A DNA stretch of 64,000 nt from Evansella halocellulosilytica (GTDB lineage: Bacteria > Bacillota > Bacilli > Bacillales > Salisediminibacteriaceae), in the NCBI RefSeq assembly GCF_002335745.1, contig NZ_NIST01000001.1, positions 920,300 to 984,299 on the forward strand, written 5' to 3'. Every line of letters begins with the position of its first letter. Within the stretch, counting starts at the first letter, position 1. A model generated the notes under the pieces. That model did not search any database and was not told where the DNA came from. It saw only the letters and a program-made list of their open reading frames with translations. Made by a program: the position numbers and the translations under genes. Shown one piece after another: positions 43,849-53,356 of this stretch.

Positions 43849-44715
43849 ATGGAAAATGTAGTTGAATTAAAAAATGTAACGAAAAAATTCAAAGATTTTT
43901 CCGTTAATAATATTGATTTACATGTGAAGAAAGGTTTTGTCACAGGGTTCATTGGAGCAAATGGAGCGGGTAAATCGACAACAATAAAAATGATGATGAA
44001 TCTATTAAAACCTGACGCTGGGGAGGTAAAGCTTTTCGGCTTGGATTACGCAACGCATGAGAAGGCGATCAAGGAGCGCATTGGGTTTGTGTACGATGGC
44101 AATGTATTTTTTGAAGGGCTGAACTTAAAAGATATCAAGCGCATCGTTGCACCCGCTTACAAACATTGGGATGATCAACTATTTTATAAATATATTGAGC
44201 AATTCGAATTACCGCTTAATAAAGCGATGAAAACTTTCTCAAAAGGGATGCAAATGAAGGCGTCATTGGCGATAGCACTATCACATCATGCAGAGCTGAT
44301 CATTATGGATGAGCCAACAGCAGGATTAGACCCTATTTTTAGACGGGAGCTTCTCGATCTTTTACAGGAATTAATGGTTGATGGTAATCGTTCGATTTTT
44401 TTCTCTACGCATATTACGACAGATTTAGATCGTATTGCAGATTATATCGCTTTCATACAGAGAGGGGAATTAGTGTTTAATCAATCCATTCACGACGTAG
44501 CTGAAAACTATGCGCTCGTTAAAGGAGGAATGGATCTTCTCGATCGAGACACGGAAAAGGATTTTGTTCATATTCATCGCGCAGCAACAGGTTTTGAGGC
44601 ATTAACAGATAATATTGAAGCAGTGAAAAATACTTTTGGAAATACAGTTGTCATTGAACGCGCTTCTCTAGAAGATATTATGTATTACTTAAAAGGGGGC
44701 AAACAGCATGTTTAA
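43849..44715 (+). CDS. ABC transporter ATP-binding protein, YtrB-like
   Basis: A 288-aa ABC ATPase: Walker A GANGAGKST, signature in FSKGMQMKASLA, Walker B LIIMDEPTAGLD, H-loop FFSTHITTD. It has the C-terminal extension common to drug/lantibiotic exporters of this group. GAGGAG lies 7 nt before ATG 43849. It overlaps the permease gene by 8 nt. The unit probably exports or resists a cell-envelope-active compound. Confidence 0.88.
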   Translation: MENVVELKNVTKKFKDFSVNNIDLHVKKGFVTGFIGANGAGKSTTIKMMMNLLKPDAGEVKLFGLDYATHEKAIKERIGFVYDGNVFFEGLNLKDIKRIVAPAYKHWDDQLFYKYIEQFELPLNKAMKTFSKGMQMKASLAIALSHHAELIIMDEPTAGLDPIFRRELLDLLQELMVDGNRSIFFSTHITTDLDRIADYIAFIQRGELVFNQSIHDVAENYALVKGGMDLLDRDTEKDFVHIHRAATGFEALTDNIEAVKNTFGNTVVIERASLEDIMYYLKGGKQHV

Positions 44716-45313
44716 TTTGATTAGGCGTGATGTCATAATACAGAAAAGACAGCTATTAATCTTTATTCCTTTTATCTTATTTTTTATCATTATGGGCGCT
44801 CATCCAGCTTTGACTTTTCTCGTTGCTAGTATTTTTATTCCCTTTAACACATATGGTTATGATGAAAAAGTAGAGACAAACATTTTATTAAATTCCTTAC
44901 CATATACACGTACGGAAATTATTGCATCACGCTATCTTGGTGCTATCGTTTATATGGTTTTAGCGATTGGCGTGACTAGTGTAGCGTTATTTGCTTTCAA
45001 TAAACCTTTTTCATTTACTGACATAGCGATTGGCAGTGGCTTATTTTTACTATTTGCTGCACTTACCTTTCCATTATTTTATATTTTTAAACAAGGCTAT
45101 ATTACAACCGTTGTAATCATTAGTTTTATCCTATTAACTTGGATGGCAGGGCCTGTTGTATCGTTTATTAATGAAAACTTAACAGCGATAACTGCTTTTA
45201 TCGTTAACTTATCCATCCCAGTTTTATATATGGGGGCGACCATTATTATTATGTTCGTCTATGCTCTTTCTTGGGGGATTACCAATATCATTTACAAGCG
45301 AAAAGCGTTCTAA
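44708..45313 (+). CDS. ABC-2-type transporter permease
   Basis: A 201-aa permease with six TM helices, of the ABC-2 type that pairs with YtrB-like ATPases (FNLIRRDVIIQKRQLLIFIPFILFFIIMG; FNTYGYDEKVETNILLNSLPYTRTEIIASRYLGAI). AAAGGGGG lies upstream. It is the last gene of the GntR operon, followed by a terminator at 45392. Confidence 0.88.
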   Translation: MFNLIRRDVIIQKRQLLIFIPFILFFIIMGAHPALTFLVASIFIPFNTYGYDEKVETNILLNSLPYTRTEIIASRYLGAIVYMVLAIGVTSVALFAFNKPFSFTDIAIGSGLFLLFAALTFPLFYIFKQGYITTVVIISFILLTWMAGPVVSFINENLTAITAFIVNLSIPVLYMGATIIIMFVYALSWGITNIIYKRKAF

Positions 45314-45391
45314 GTTGTTTTTTGATCAAACTTTATTTCAGATCAGCATTTACAAAAAAGATGTTGCTTTACAAAATAGGCATTTACCTGA

Positions 45392-45424
45392 AAAAGAGCC
45401 ATTCATTTTCGAGTGGCTCTTTTG
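45392..45424 (+). terminator. Terminator after the GntR/ABC operon
   Basis: AAAAGAGCCA(T)T pairs with AGTGGCTCTTTT across an 8-nt loop, then TTG. Its symmetric A/T flanks may also serve the convergent gene at 45476. Confidence 0.8.
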
Positions 45425-45475
45425 TCTTTCCACGATACTTTTCCATTCTATTTAGTGCACCCAAAACTCAACAAT

Positions 45476-46348
45476 TCAAATGGATGATCGCTTCAGTATA
45501 TCGGTTACTCTGGCAAAGGACTCCTTGCCATATCCTTGGTCAATTGCTCTCTGCGCCCATGCTTTGGCCGAATGGAGAACACTCGCATCAATCCTATGAG
45601 ATTCTGAAACTTCAATAATGTGATTCATAGAGGCGACGTTTGAAATCAGGCTAGAATCGTCCTGACTATATTTTTCCTCATCTACTTCCTGAGCCAGACC
45701 AACCAAAATATTTGGCAGAATATCGACGATGCCTTGAGCAAAAGGAGCAAACTCACGTGCAGATATGTTTTCTTTCCCGGCTATGGCTAGACTGTGTACG
45801 TACCCACTCATGGAAGTCCAGAAAAAATCAAGTAATGCCACATCGAACGCTGCTGCGCGACCGTAATCGGAGCCAAGATAAGCCGGTGTTCCGCCTAAGT
45901 TTTTTAAGGTCTGCTCATGATCCGTAAACACTTCTTCAGGACCGCTGTACAAGACTACTGCCTCATCGGTTCCGATCGTTGGTGTCGGGCTCATAATAGC
46001 CCCGTCCAAATAAGTCGCTCCTTGTTCTTGTACCCATTCGGACATGCTTCGTGCTCTTTCTGGAGAGTCTGCGGTTAAATTCACCACCGTTTTCCCACTC
46101 AACTTATCAGCAGCAGAATGAAGGATTTGTTCAGCAGCGTCATAATTCAACACACAAATAATGACCAACGGACTTGCTGATATGGCCTTTGCAGCTGTGT
46201 TTGCAACGGCAGCTCCTTGTCTTTTAAGGGAATCGGCTTTTTTAATCGTACGGTTCCATACGTTGGTATCGTACCCCTTTTTCATAAAAGCACTAGCCAA
46301 CGCTTGCCCCATCGGTCCCAATCCAATCACTGTTACTTTATTGTTCAT
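45476..46348 (-). CDS. NAD(P)-dependent beta-hydroxyacid-dehydrogenase/imine-reductase-like protein
   Basis: A 290-aa protein of the 6-phosphogluconate/3-hydroxyisobutyrate dehydrogenase superfamily. The N-terminal Rossmann motif is VTVIGLGPMGQALASAFMKKGY, followed by VWNRT, which prefers NADP. The C-terminal helical domain has FDVALLDFFWTSMSGYVHSLAIA, with an Asp in place of the usual catalytic Lys, as in imine reductases. ATG 46348 follows AAGGAG. A MerR-type promoter lies upstream, the same motif as at 48244 and 61453. Confidence 0.83.
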   Translation of the reverse strand: MNNKVTVIGLGPMGQALASAFMKKGYDTNVWNRTIKKADSLKRQGAAVANTAAKAISASPLVIICVLNYDAAEQILHSAADKLSGKTVVNLTADSPERARSMSEWVQEQGATYLDGAIMSPTPTIGTDEAVVLYSGPEEVFTDHEQTLKNLGGTPAYLGSDYGRAAAFDVALLDFFWTSMSGYVHSLAIAGKENISAREFAPFAQGIVDILPNILVGLAQEVDEEKYSQDDSSLISNVASMNHIIEVSESHRIDASVLHSAKAWAQRAIDQGYGKESFARVTDILKRSSI

Positions 46349-46389
46349 TGCATTTCTTCTCCTTTCATTTTGGAAATTTCTCTAATCAC

Positions 46390-46421
46390 ATTGTAAACAA
46401 TGACACTAGTGTTAGAGTCAA
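46390..46421 (-). promoter_or_regulatory. MerR-type promoter (site 1 of 3)
   Basis: Minus strand: TTGACT, a 20-nt spacer carrying CTAACACTAGTGTCAT, then TACAAT. The overlong spacer and central ACACTAGTGT dyad are the pattern activated by MerR proteins. The next 575 nt up to 46998 (+) hold only an orphan terminator. Confidence 0.75.
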
Positions 46422-46837
46422 TGGTAAATTCACACGTTGCAAATTACCACTTTAGATAACCATTAACAACACCCAAATAATTAGACTAGTGTAGAAAAAA
46501 TGAATTGAACAGCTGATTAACGAACTGTTGAGTGAACTTAGTATTCGTTTAGAGTAACATCATAATTAAAAATATTAGTAATAATTTGACTATTCTTACC
46601 AAATATCTTACTATAAACATAACAAAAAGTCGGAAGGGTGAAAAAAGGCGCATGATCATATAATCCTAACTTTAGAAGAAAACGATATCTTGACCTTGGG
46701 TTCAATTTCAACATCGTATTGGAATGGACTTCGTTATCGATCGTTTTTCTGAGATAGGATTAGTGTGATGTGCTTATTAGACTGAAAAAGAAAGTTGTAA
46801 TCCAACTATTCTCTTTAAGTCTTTATTTGGTGCTACA

Positions 46838-46880
46838 TGCCCCTGTCTCGGTTAAACGAGGTTAGGGGGCTATTTTTGTT
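46838..46880 (+). terminator. Orphan terminator
   Basis: GCCCCT..CTCG / CGAG..AGGGGGC imperfect stem followed by TATTTTTG. No intact gene lies upstream, so it marks a lost gene between 46422 and 46837. Confidence 0.7.
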
Positions 46881-46997
46881 TTTGTGAACGAAGTTTAAAT
46901 AGTGAAAGGGGATCAAACACAACGGATGAAAGAAGTTAATAAAAAATTTAAACACTATAAGTGCATGAGTTCTTAATATTAGAAAAGGAGGATTTTG

Positions 46998-47900
46998 ATG
47001 TTTAGAGAAATAAAAAAATTAGAATTGTCTAACGGTGAAACATTAGCATATAGGGAGAGTGGTCAGGGGAACGATGCGATAATCTTAATACATGGAAATA
47101 TGGCTTCTTCCCAACATTGGGATATACTCGTGGAACATATCAATCCAAATTTCAAGGTCTATGCGATCGATTTACGGGGTTACGGTGAGTCAACCTATCA
47201 TCATCCAATAAATGATATCGATGACTTCTCACAAGATTTGAAGTTGCTTGTTGATAATCTTGAGCTCAGTTCTTTTCACCTAATTGGTTGGTCGAATGGT
47301 GGAGGAGTTGCAATGCAATTTGCTGCCAAATATCCAGAACATGTAAAGAAAATGATTTTACTTTCCTCTATGTCTACTCGTGGATATCCTCTGTTTAAGA
47401 AAGATGAAAACGGAAACATAATAGAAAGATTAGAAACGAAAGAACAAATAGCAGCTGATCAAGTATTACAAAGTCTACTTAATGCACAAAAAAGAAAGGA
47501 TAAAGCATTTTTTAAATTGGCCCTAAATCAATTGTTATACAAAGATAAACAACCGAATGGACAGCGCTATGATAAGTATTTAGAAGAGATTCTTAAACAA
47601 CGGAATATGATAGATGTAGCTTATGTAGCAAATAAATTCAACATAAGTGAAAGTTCAAATGGTTTGACTAAAGGTACCGGAGAAATTCGAAAAATTGAGT
47701 GTCCTGTACTTGTATTATGGGGAAGGTATGACCTTATGACTTCTGAAGAGATGACACAAGAAATCGTTGAAGACTTTAAGAATCATGGTAAACAAGTTGA
47801 CTGTGAATATCTAGAAACAGGTCATTCCCCTTTTACAGATGATAAAGATACATTACTTTATTCAATACAGAATTTTTTAAATGCTGAAATGATAAAATAG
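46998..47900 (+). CDS. Alpha/beta-fold hydrolase
   Basis: A 300-aa hydrolase. The oxyanion region is LIHGNMASSQHW, the nucleophile elbow GWSNGGG (Ser near residue 98), the acid in WGRYDLMT and the His in GHSPFTD, so the catalytic triad is complete. AAAGGAGG lies upstream of ATG 46998 (TTG 46995 precedes it). Substrate unknown. The 340 nt after it contain one terminator and no gene. Confidence 0.87.
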   Translation: MFREIKKLELSNGETLAYRESGQGNDAIILIHGNMASSQHWDILVEHINPNFKVYAIDLRGYGESTYHHPINDIDDFSQDLKLLVDNLELSSFHLIGWSNGGGVAMQFAAKYPEHVKKMILLSSMSTRGYPLFKKDENGNIIERLETKEQIAADQVLQSLLNAQKRKDKAFFKLALNQLLYKDKQPNGQRYDKYLEEILKQRNMIDVAYVANKFNISESSNGLTKGTGEIRKIECPVLVLWGRYDLMTSEEMTQEIVEDFKNHGKQVDCEYLETGHSPFTDDKDTLLYSIQNFLNAEMIK

Positions 47901-48161
47901 GATTCTCTCCATTATGTAAAAACTTTAATGGTTGTTGGGCGTTGGGGTGTATGATACTGAGTGTGTTTTTATGCGAAGATGAACGTATTTTTTACCCATA
48001 TTCAACTATGTACGTAGCATTGATATCCTTTTTTACTTTAAATATCTTGATTTAACACTGATAGGTCGCTGGGGACGTATTAAACTATCTCTTCATCAGG
48101 AACTTTAAACTCGCATTGATGTCCAGTTTAAAAGATAAGTGGAATAATGGAGAGCAAGTAT

Positions 48162-48192
48162 GACTCGCCTCTTACAAGAGGTGGGTCTTTTT
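48162..48192 (+). terminator. Terminator upstream of the MerR unit
   Basis: GACTCGCCTCTT pairs with AAGAGGTGGGTC, then TTTTTG. It isolates the MerR promoter from upstream transcription. Confidence 0.8.
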
Positions 48193-48243
48193 GTTTTAAT
48201 CCAAATAATAATTAGTGGATATGCTTTTAAATGGATTTCTTTA

Positions 48244-48274
48244 TTGACCCTCACACAGTGTCATACTTTACTAT
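48244..48274 (+). promoter_or_regulatory. MerR-type promoter (site 2 of 3)
   Basis: TTGACC, 19-nt spacer carrying CTCACACAGTGTCAT, TACTAT. Same motif as the promoters at 46390 and 61453, here upstream of the MerR gene itself. Confidence 0.75.
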
Positions 48275-48307
48275 TGAATCAGACCCAGGAAGAAAAGAGG
48301 TGGTGAT

Positions 48308-48685
48308 GTGCGTATTAGTGAACTTTCCGTAAAGACCGGGGTTAGCATCCGCTCCCTTCGTTATTATGAAGAAAAAGGGTTAATCACTCCGCAACGTCTT
48401 AACAATAGATACCGACATTACGATGGATCAGATGTAGACAGAGTGAAAAATATACAGCTATTTCTAGATCTTGGACTCAGTACAGATGAAATTCATCCTA
48501 TCTTGGACTGTACTTCAATGATAGCAAACTCTTCTAAATGTGCTCCAGAAGCGATCTCATTATATGAAGGTAAACTTAGAGAGACAAAAAGACAAATCAA
48601 ACAGTTAAGAGAAGTTGAGTTCAAGTTGGAAAAACTCCTAGTCTTTTGGAGGAGAAAAGAAATTCAAAGTGGAGCCGAGAAATAG
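48308..48685 (+). CDS. MerR-family transcriptional activator
   Basis: A 125-aa MerR protein: HTH RISELSVKTGVSIRSLRYYEEKGLITPQRLNNRYRHYDGSDVDRV, then a coiled coil. It has two cysteines (DCTS near residue 68, KCAPE near 77) that could sense electrophiles or redox state; there is no metal-site C-terminal motif. GTG 48308 follows AGGTGGTGAT. It probably activates its own operon with the ene-reductase gene and the matching promoters at 46390 and 61453. Confidence 0.87.
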   Translation: MRISELSVKTGVSIRSLRYYEEKGLITPQRLNNRYRHYDGSDVDRVKNIQLFLDLGLSTDEIHPILDCTSMIANSSKCAPEAISLYEGKLRETKRQIKQLREVEFKLEKLLVFWRRKEIQSGAEK

Positions 48686-48727
48686 TTTGAAGTTCATTGA
48701 ATAATAATTTAAAAGGGAGTGTATATC

Positions 48728-49846
48728 TTGAAAAGAGACAAAGTATTTTCACATCAACATTCTATAGATGCGTTATTTCAACCATTCTCGATAAAGAACC
48801 TTTCGCTTCCAAACCGTACTGTTATGGCTCCGATGACACGAGGATTTTCTCCTGGTGGAGTCCCGAATGACAAAGTCGCTGCATATTATCGGCGACGGGC
48901 AGAAAACGGTGTTGGCTTGATTATTACGGAAGGAACCGGTATTAATCATCCTGCGAGCATTGATGATCCAGATGTTCCGATTTTTTATGGAAAGGAAGCA
49001 CTGGAAGGTTGGGGAAAAGTTGTTAATGAAGTGCACGAAGCCGGTGGTAAAATTATTCCACAACTCTGGCATGTTGGAATGATCCGAGAAATTGGTGCAC
49101 AACCGAATAAGGATTCGTTGCCAGTCGGTCCTTCTGGCCTAAGTGTAGCTGGAGAAAAATTAACGGAACCTCTCACGGAAGAGGAAATTCACCTACTCAT
49201 TCAAGCATACGCAGATGCCGCATATAATGCGAAGCAAATTGGTTTTGACGGTATCGAAATTCATGGTGCACATGAGTACTTAATTGACCAATTTTTCTGG
49301 GAGCGTACAAATAAACGAACCGATTGTTACGGAGGCAGTTTAAAAGAGCGTACTCGCTTTGCAGCGGAAGTTGTAAAAGAATGTCGGAAAGTTGTGGGAG
49401 CAGATTTCCCGATCTTTTTCCGTTTTTCACAATGGAAAATGAGTGATTATCGTGCTAAGTTAGCAGAAAATCCAAAAGAGCTTGCTGATTTCTTAAAGCC
49501 TTTGCAAGAATCCGGTGTTGATGTATTCCATTGCTCTACTCGCCGCTTTTGGGAAGCAGAATTTGCAGACTCCGATTTGAATTTAGCTGGTTGGACAAAA
49601 TACTTAACCGGTCTGCCTTCAATTACTGTTGGTTCAGTTGGCTTAGAAGATGATTTTACTAGTTTTGACAGTTCAAATACAACTAGCATCCAAAGATTGC
49701 TTGAACGACTAGAGAAAGGTGAGTTTGATTTAGTAGCGATAGGGCGACCTTTGATTTCAGATCCAGCATGGGTGGCTAAAATACAACAAGGAGATTATGA
49801 AGATATTAATCCGTTTAGTAAAGAGGCGTTAAACACTTTATATTAA
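48728..49846 (+). CDS. Old-yellow-enzyme-family NADH:flavin oxidoreductase
   Basis: A 372-aa FMN enzyme of the OYE family, TIM barrel. Motifs: LPNRTVMAPMTRGFSPGGVPN, QLWHVGM, GFDGIEIHGAHEYLIDQFFWERTNKRTDCYGGSLKERTRFAAEVV and LVAIGRPLISDPAWV. Ene-reductases reduce alpha,beta-unsaturated carbonyls and nitro compounds, so detoxification of electrophiles fits the MerR partner. TTG 48728 is preferred over GTG 48719, because AAGGGAG is 9 nt upstream. The 260 nt after it hold only a weak CTCCTTT..AAAGGGG hairpin near 50055-50085. Confidence 0.9.
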   Translation: MKRDKVFSHQHSIDALFQPFSIKNLSLPNRTVMAPMTRGFSPGGVPNDKVAAYYRRRAENGVGLIITEGTGINHPASIDDPDVPIFYGKEALEGWGKVVNEVHEAGGKIIPQLWHVGMIREIGAQPNKDSLPVGPSGLSVAGEKLTEPLTEEEIHLLIQAYADAAYNAKQIGFDGIEIHGAHEYLIDQFFWERTNKRTDCYGGSLKERTRFAAEVVKECRKVVGADFPIFFRFSQWKMSDYRAKLAENPKELADFLKPLQESGVDVFHCSTRRFWEAEFADSDLNLAGWTKYLTGLPSITVGSVGLEDDFTSFDSSNTTSIQRLLERLEKGEFDLVAIGRPLISDPAWVAKIQQGDYEDINPFSKEALNTLY

Positions 49847-50107
49847 ATACCCTCGAGAATAACCAACTATCAATCTATTCGTTTTAATAGGAGAAGCGTC
49901 AAGAAAATGTAGATTTAAGAAGTTAAGGAAATCCGATCATAATAAATCTCTAATTTTTTCGCTTGTAATATCAAAATTTTGATTTTAGAAAACTTTATAT
50001 CATAGTTACGATAATGTCAATTTGAATCTGATTTGTAAAAAATTGTACAGTTTTACTCCTTTGGATTTAGTTATCTAAAGGGGTATTTTCATGTTAAAAA
50101 AATAAAA

Positions 50108-50842
50108 TCAGTTAGTAAATTCGAATATACCGAATGAAATTCCAACCGAATCGGCGAAAGTTGCTGCTTTACCTATATGAGGAACATCCTTGATAGCGGA
50201 AAATTGTTGAGCCCCAAGTGCTTTTGCAAGTTTGATCTTGTGCTCAATGGATTTTACTCTATAATATACCCTCCATTCGGGTGATGACTTTTGTGAAGAA
50301 GCTGCAGTCATTTTCCCTATAATTTGTTCCCCGCATTGAATATACAGGCTTCGAGTGAAATCCTTTTCGGTGGTTATAAAAGTCCAACCGAAAATTTGGG
50401 CATAAAAAGCTACGGATTTGTTTAAATCGGGTGTGATTAACTCAAACCAACTAGGGACACCTTCCTTGCTGCGATCCGTATTCATGGCTTGAAATGTACC
50501 GGGCTCCAACAAGGAAAAGACTGCCCCTCCAGGGTCCTGAATGACAGATATACGCATGAGGTTTTCCAAATCAAAAGGTTCGATAAGTACCTGTCCGCCG
50601 AACTTCTCACAGCTCTTCGTAATGTCATCGATAGAATAGACTGCAATATAAACACTCATGTGCGGAGGTGTCTCTAAAGGTAATGGAGTCTGGTTTAAAT
50701 CCGTTAATCCCCCTAGTATTTCACTATCCTTTTGTATGATCGTATAGATTTTATTTGGCCATTTTTCATTATGATATTTCCAACCAAAAAGTTTGTTGTA
50801 AAACGATTTCGTTGCTTTCATATCGGGTGTTTTAATATCCAA
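50108..50842 (-). CDS. Two-domain VOC-family protein, N-terminus frameshifted
   Basis: A 244-aa protein with two VOC (glyoxalase/dioxygenase-fold) domains: residues 1-118 (DIKTPDMKATKSFYNKLFGWKY; QDPGGAVFSLLEPG) and 125-244 (WFELITPDLNKSVAFYAQIFGWTF; FADSVGISFGIFEF). The usable start is TTG 50842 with GGAGAGGG upstream. But ATG 50879, with AAGGAGGAA, opens a frame MENIRRVGEG that would run into VCWLDIKTPD if one base were adjusted near 50853, so the gene seems to have lost its native start by frameshift. Substrate unknown. Confidence 0.78.
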   Translation of the reverse strand: MDIKTPDMKATKSFYNKLFGWKYHNEKWPNKIYTIIQKDSEILGGLTDLNQTPLPLETPPHMSVYIAVYSIDDITKSCEKFGGQVLIEPFDLENLMRISVIQDPGGAVFSLLEPGTFQAMNTDRSKEGVPSWFELITPDLNKSVAFYAQIFGWTFITTEKDFTRSLYIQCGEQIIGKMTAASSQKSSPEWRVYYRVKSIEHKIKLAKALGAQQFSAIKDVPHIGKAATFADSVGISFGIFEFTN

Positions 50843-50981
50843 CCAACAAACCCTCTCCTACTCTACGAATGTTTTCCATTTTTAATCGATTCCTCCTTAT
50901 CAAATTTGATTCATCGTGTTGCATAAGATGATCAATTTTCCTTGTTTGAAATTGATCAGATTCACACTACAACATAAAAAA

Positions 50982-51011
50982 GCGCGCACTCTCCCTAAGG
51001 AGTGTGCGCGC
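50982..51011. terminator. Stable GC-rich hairpin
   Basis: GCGCGCACTCTCC / GGAGTGTGCGCGC with CTAA loop, A-run on the left. On the minus strand it has the form of a terminator, but no minus gene lies to its right. Region 51012-51285 has no other feature than the next promoter. Confidence 0.6.
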
Positions 51012-51285
51012 CCAAAAAGTGCGCTACTTTTTCATTTTCAATTCACTTAGACTCATATTATTATGAAATGTATGAAAAATCAATCCTCTTAAATCAATAG
51101 CTTAAAAATCATCAGTATGATTTTGATGGATTGTTTGTTAAGGTCTTTTGTTAATTTTTCCTCTGCTATGTCTTTATGTCCTTTGTTTAATAACTCTTTG
51201 AGAGAAGCGGATAGTTAGCTGAGTTTTTCTGAAAATGATACAATGAGTGGAAATGAAGGATTTACCAATTTAAGGAGGGAATGAA

Positions 51286-51780
51286 ATGTTTACATCAGTA
51301 AATGATTTTTTAAACGAATGGAAACAAGAAGCAGCTGTTACACAAAAAGTGCTGGATGCGTTGACGGATGAATCGTTGAATCAGGAAGTTACCCCAGGAT
51401 TATACACCATTGGAAGTTTGGCTTGGCACATTACTGGATCAACCTACTACTTTCCTTCACAGGTTGGAGTGAAATTTGAAGTTCCGGACCTTAAAAAAGA
51501 AGCACCGAGGTCAGCTGCTGAAATTAGCGAGACGTACAAAACAATAAGTGAGCGGTTAACACAAGCATTTTCTGATCAGGTTTCAGATGAAAAAATGAAC
51601 AAAATGGTGAATTTATTTGGAATGGACATGCCAATTCAAGCTGTTTTTCGTTTGCTCATTCAACATCAGGCTCATCATCGCGGACAATTGACTGTCCTTA
51701 TGAGACAAGCTGACTTGAAAGTTCCTGGTGTGTATGGTCCTAGCAAAGAAGAATGGGAAGCAATGAATTCTCAGGAATAA
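51286..51780 (+). CDS. DinB-family protein
   Basis: A 164-aa DinB-fold protein: AWHITGSTYYFPSQVG supplies the first His and QHQAHHRGQLTVLMRQADLKVPGVYGPS the conserved last-helix HxxHR motif plus the PGVYGPS tail typical of the family. AAGGAGGG precedes the ATG. It is unrelated in close sequence to the DinB protein at 38291. A single-gene unit with its own terminator. Confidence 0.87.
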   Translation: MFTSVNDFLNEWKQEAAVTQKVLDALTDESLNQEVTPGLYTIGSLAWHITGSTYYFPSQVGVKFEVPDLKKEAPRSAAEISETYKTISERLTQAFSDQVSDEKMNKMVNLFGMDMPIQAVFRLLIQHQAHHRGQLTVLMRQADLKVPGVYGPSKEEWEAMNSQE

Positions 51781-51799
51781 TATTGTCATGATGCAAAAG

Positions 51800-51819
51800 C
51801 CGGCCCCTGCCGGTTTTTT
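51800..51819 (+). terminator. Terminator after the DinB gene
   Basis: CCGGCCCCTGCCGG-type stem (GCCGG/CCGGC arms) with T-run, 20 nt after the stop codon. Confidence 0.85.
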
Positions 51820-52009
51820 GTATATATCAGAACTCACTTCATTTCCGAACAAATTTTCCAGACTGACCCCGCTTTTATATGGTGGATTTTTTTACGATAA
51901 GCTAAGAATAACAGTAAACAACTATTGTTTTAAACCGCCGCATTTTTCTACGGAAGAAGAATGCGGCTATTTATCTTCAAAAGGTAAGGACTTTATTTTC
52001 ACAAAACCA

Positions 52010-53356
52010 TTACAAGGGTAGACTGACGATAAAGCTCGTGCCTTCATTTGGTGTGCTTTCAACTGTGATGGTGCCGCCATGTGAACGTACATATTCTTTA
52101 GCAATGGCCAAGCCAAGTCCTGTCCCACCGCTGTCGCGGCCTCTGGCTTGATCGGTACGATAAAACCGATTAAATAAATGGGGCAGGTGCTCCGGTTCTA
52201 TGCCAACCCCTGTATCTCGAATCGTCACCACAATCATATCCTCATTGCTAACTTTTTTTTCTTTCATGATCGCCACATCAACCGACCCTCCTACAGGTGT
52301 GAAATGAATCGCATTAATGAACAAGTTAAGGAACACTTGTGTCATTCGATTGGGGTCTATGTTCAACTCTGTGTTGTCGACTTGACTAGAAACCGTTATG
52401 TCAATACCTTTCTCGTCTGCTTTAGGTTGGAGTTTGTCGATCAACTCATGCAGCAAGTCTCCCAGATCAATCGGCATTCGTTTCATTGGTAATTTCTTCG
52501 CTTCGGCAAGTGAGAGTAAACGCAAGTCCTCGACTAGACGTGTCAATCGAATCAACTCATCTTGCAAAGGAAGTAGCGACTCAGGCTGGATCGCCTCTCC
52601 ACGTTGCTGAATGTAATCCAATTTTCCACTTAGGATGGTTAAGGGTGTACGCAGTTCATGTGCGACATCGGCAGTCATTTGCCGTCTTGTATCTTCAGCG
52701 TTTTTCAGTTGTTCAGACATTTCGTTGAATGATTTTGTTACTGTGGCATACTCGTCTTGAGATACGATAGGAGCTTGAACACCATAGTCTCCCTTCGCTA
52801 ATCTTTCAATAGGTGGAATCATGAGTTTGAGGGGCGTGGTCAGCCGCTTGGACAACCAATAAGCAACCATAAGGGAAATCAACACGAAAAATAACGAAGC
52901 AAAAAATAACAAAGCCATGACTGAACTGCTGATGCCCTGTTGTACAATGGACATACTAGCCACATCCGAATCATAGTAATACATTGTTGCAATAGTCTGC
53001 TCCCCATCGGTTATTTGATGATGAATGCCCAATTTTGTAACTATGTCGTTTTCGGTATTTCCTTCCGCGAATAACGTTTGTTGATGTCGATCTATTAAGA
53101 GGATGTTCATTTCCCGGTGATTATGCTGAACAGCATCTTCCACTTGTAAATGATTTACACCATCCCATGCATGTCCGTTTTGAATGTAATAGTCCGAAAA
53201 CAAATCAGCCAAAGCCTCTGTCTCCTCCGTGCGATCTACTTCTAGCATCGTATCAATAATGGGCACCACAACAAATTGAGTTAGTAAAATAAACATCAGC
53301 CCCATTGCCACAATAAATGAGCTCATGGCTAAAAATAATTTGCGCCTAACACTCAT
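52010..53356 (-). CDS. Sensor histidine kinase (HAMP, BaeS-like)
   Basis: A 448-aa kinase: TM1 (8-31), an extracytoplasmic domain of about 120 residues, TM2 near 150-172, a HAMP linker (WLSKRLTTPLKLMIPPIERLAKGDYGV), HisKA with DVAHELRTPLTIL, N box NLFINAIHFTP and G boxes DTGVGIE, GGTGLGLAI. It overlaps the regulator gene by 4 nt. The pair is divergent from the membrane/RND operon at 54216, which is the likely target. The ligand is unknown. Confidence 0.9.
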   Translation of the reverse strand: MSVRRKLFLAMSSFIVAMGLMFILLTQFVVVPIIDTMLEVDRTEETEALADLFSDYYIQNGHAWDGVNHLQVEDAVQHNHREMNILLIDRHQQTLFAEGNTENDIVTKLGIHHQITDGEQTIATMYYYDSDVASMSIVQQGISSSVMALLFFASLFFVLISLMVAYWLSKRLTTPLKLMIPPIERLAKGDYGVQAPIVSQDEYATVTKSFNEMSEQLKNAEDTRRQMTADVAHELRTPLTILSGKLDYIQQRGEAIQPESLLPLQDELIRLTRLVEDLRLLSLAEAKKLPMKRMPIDLGDLLHELIDKLQPKADEKGIDITVSSQVDNTELNIDPNRMTQVFLNLFINAIHFTPVGGSVDVAIMKEKKVSNEDMIVVTIRDTGVGIEPEHLPHLFNRFYRTDQARGRDSGGTGLGLAIAKEYVRSHGGTITVESTPNEGTSFIVSLPL

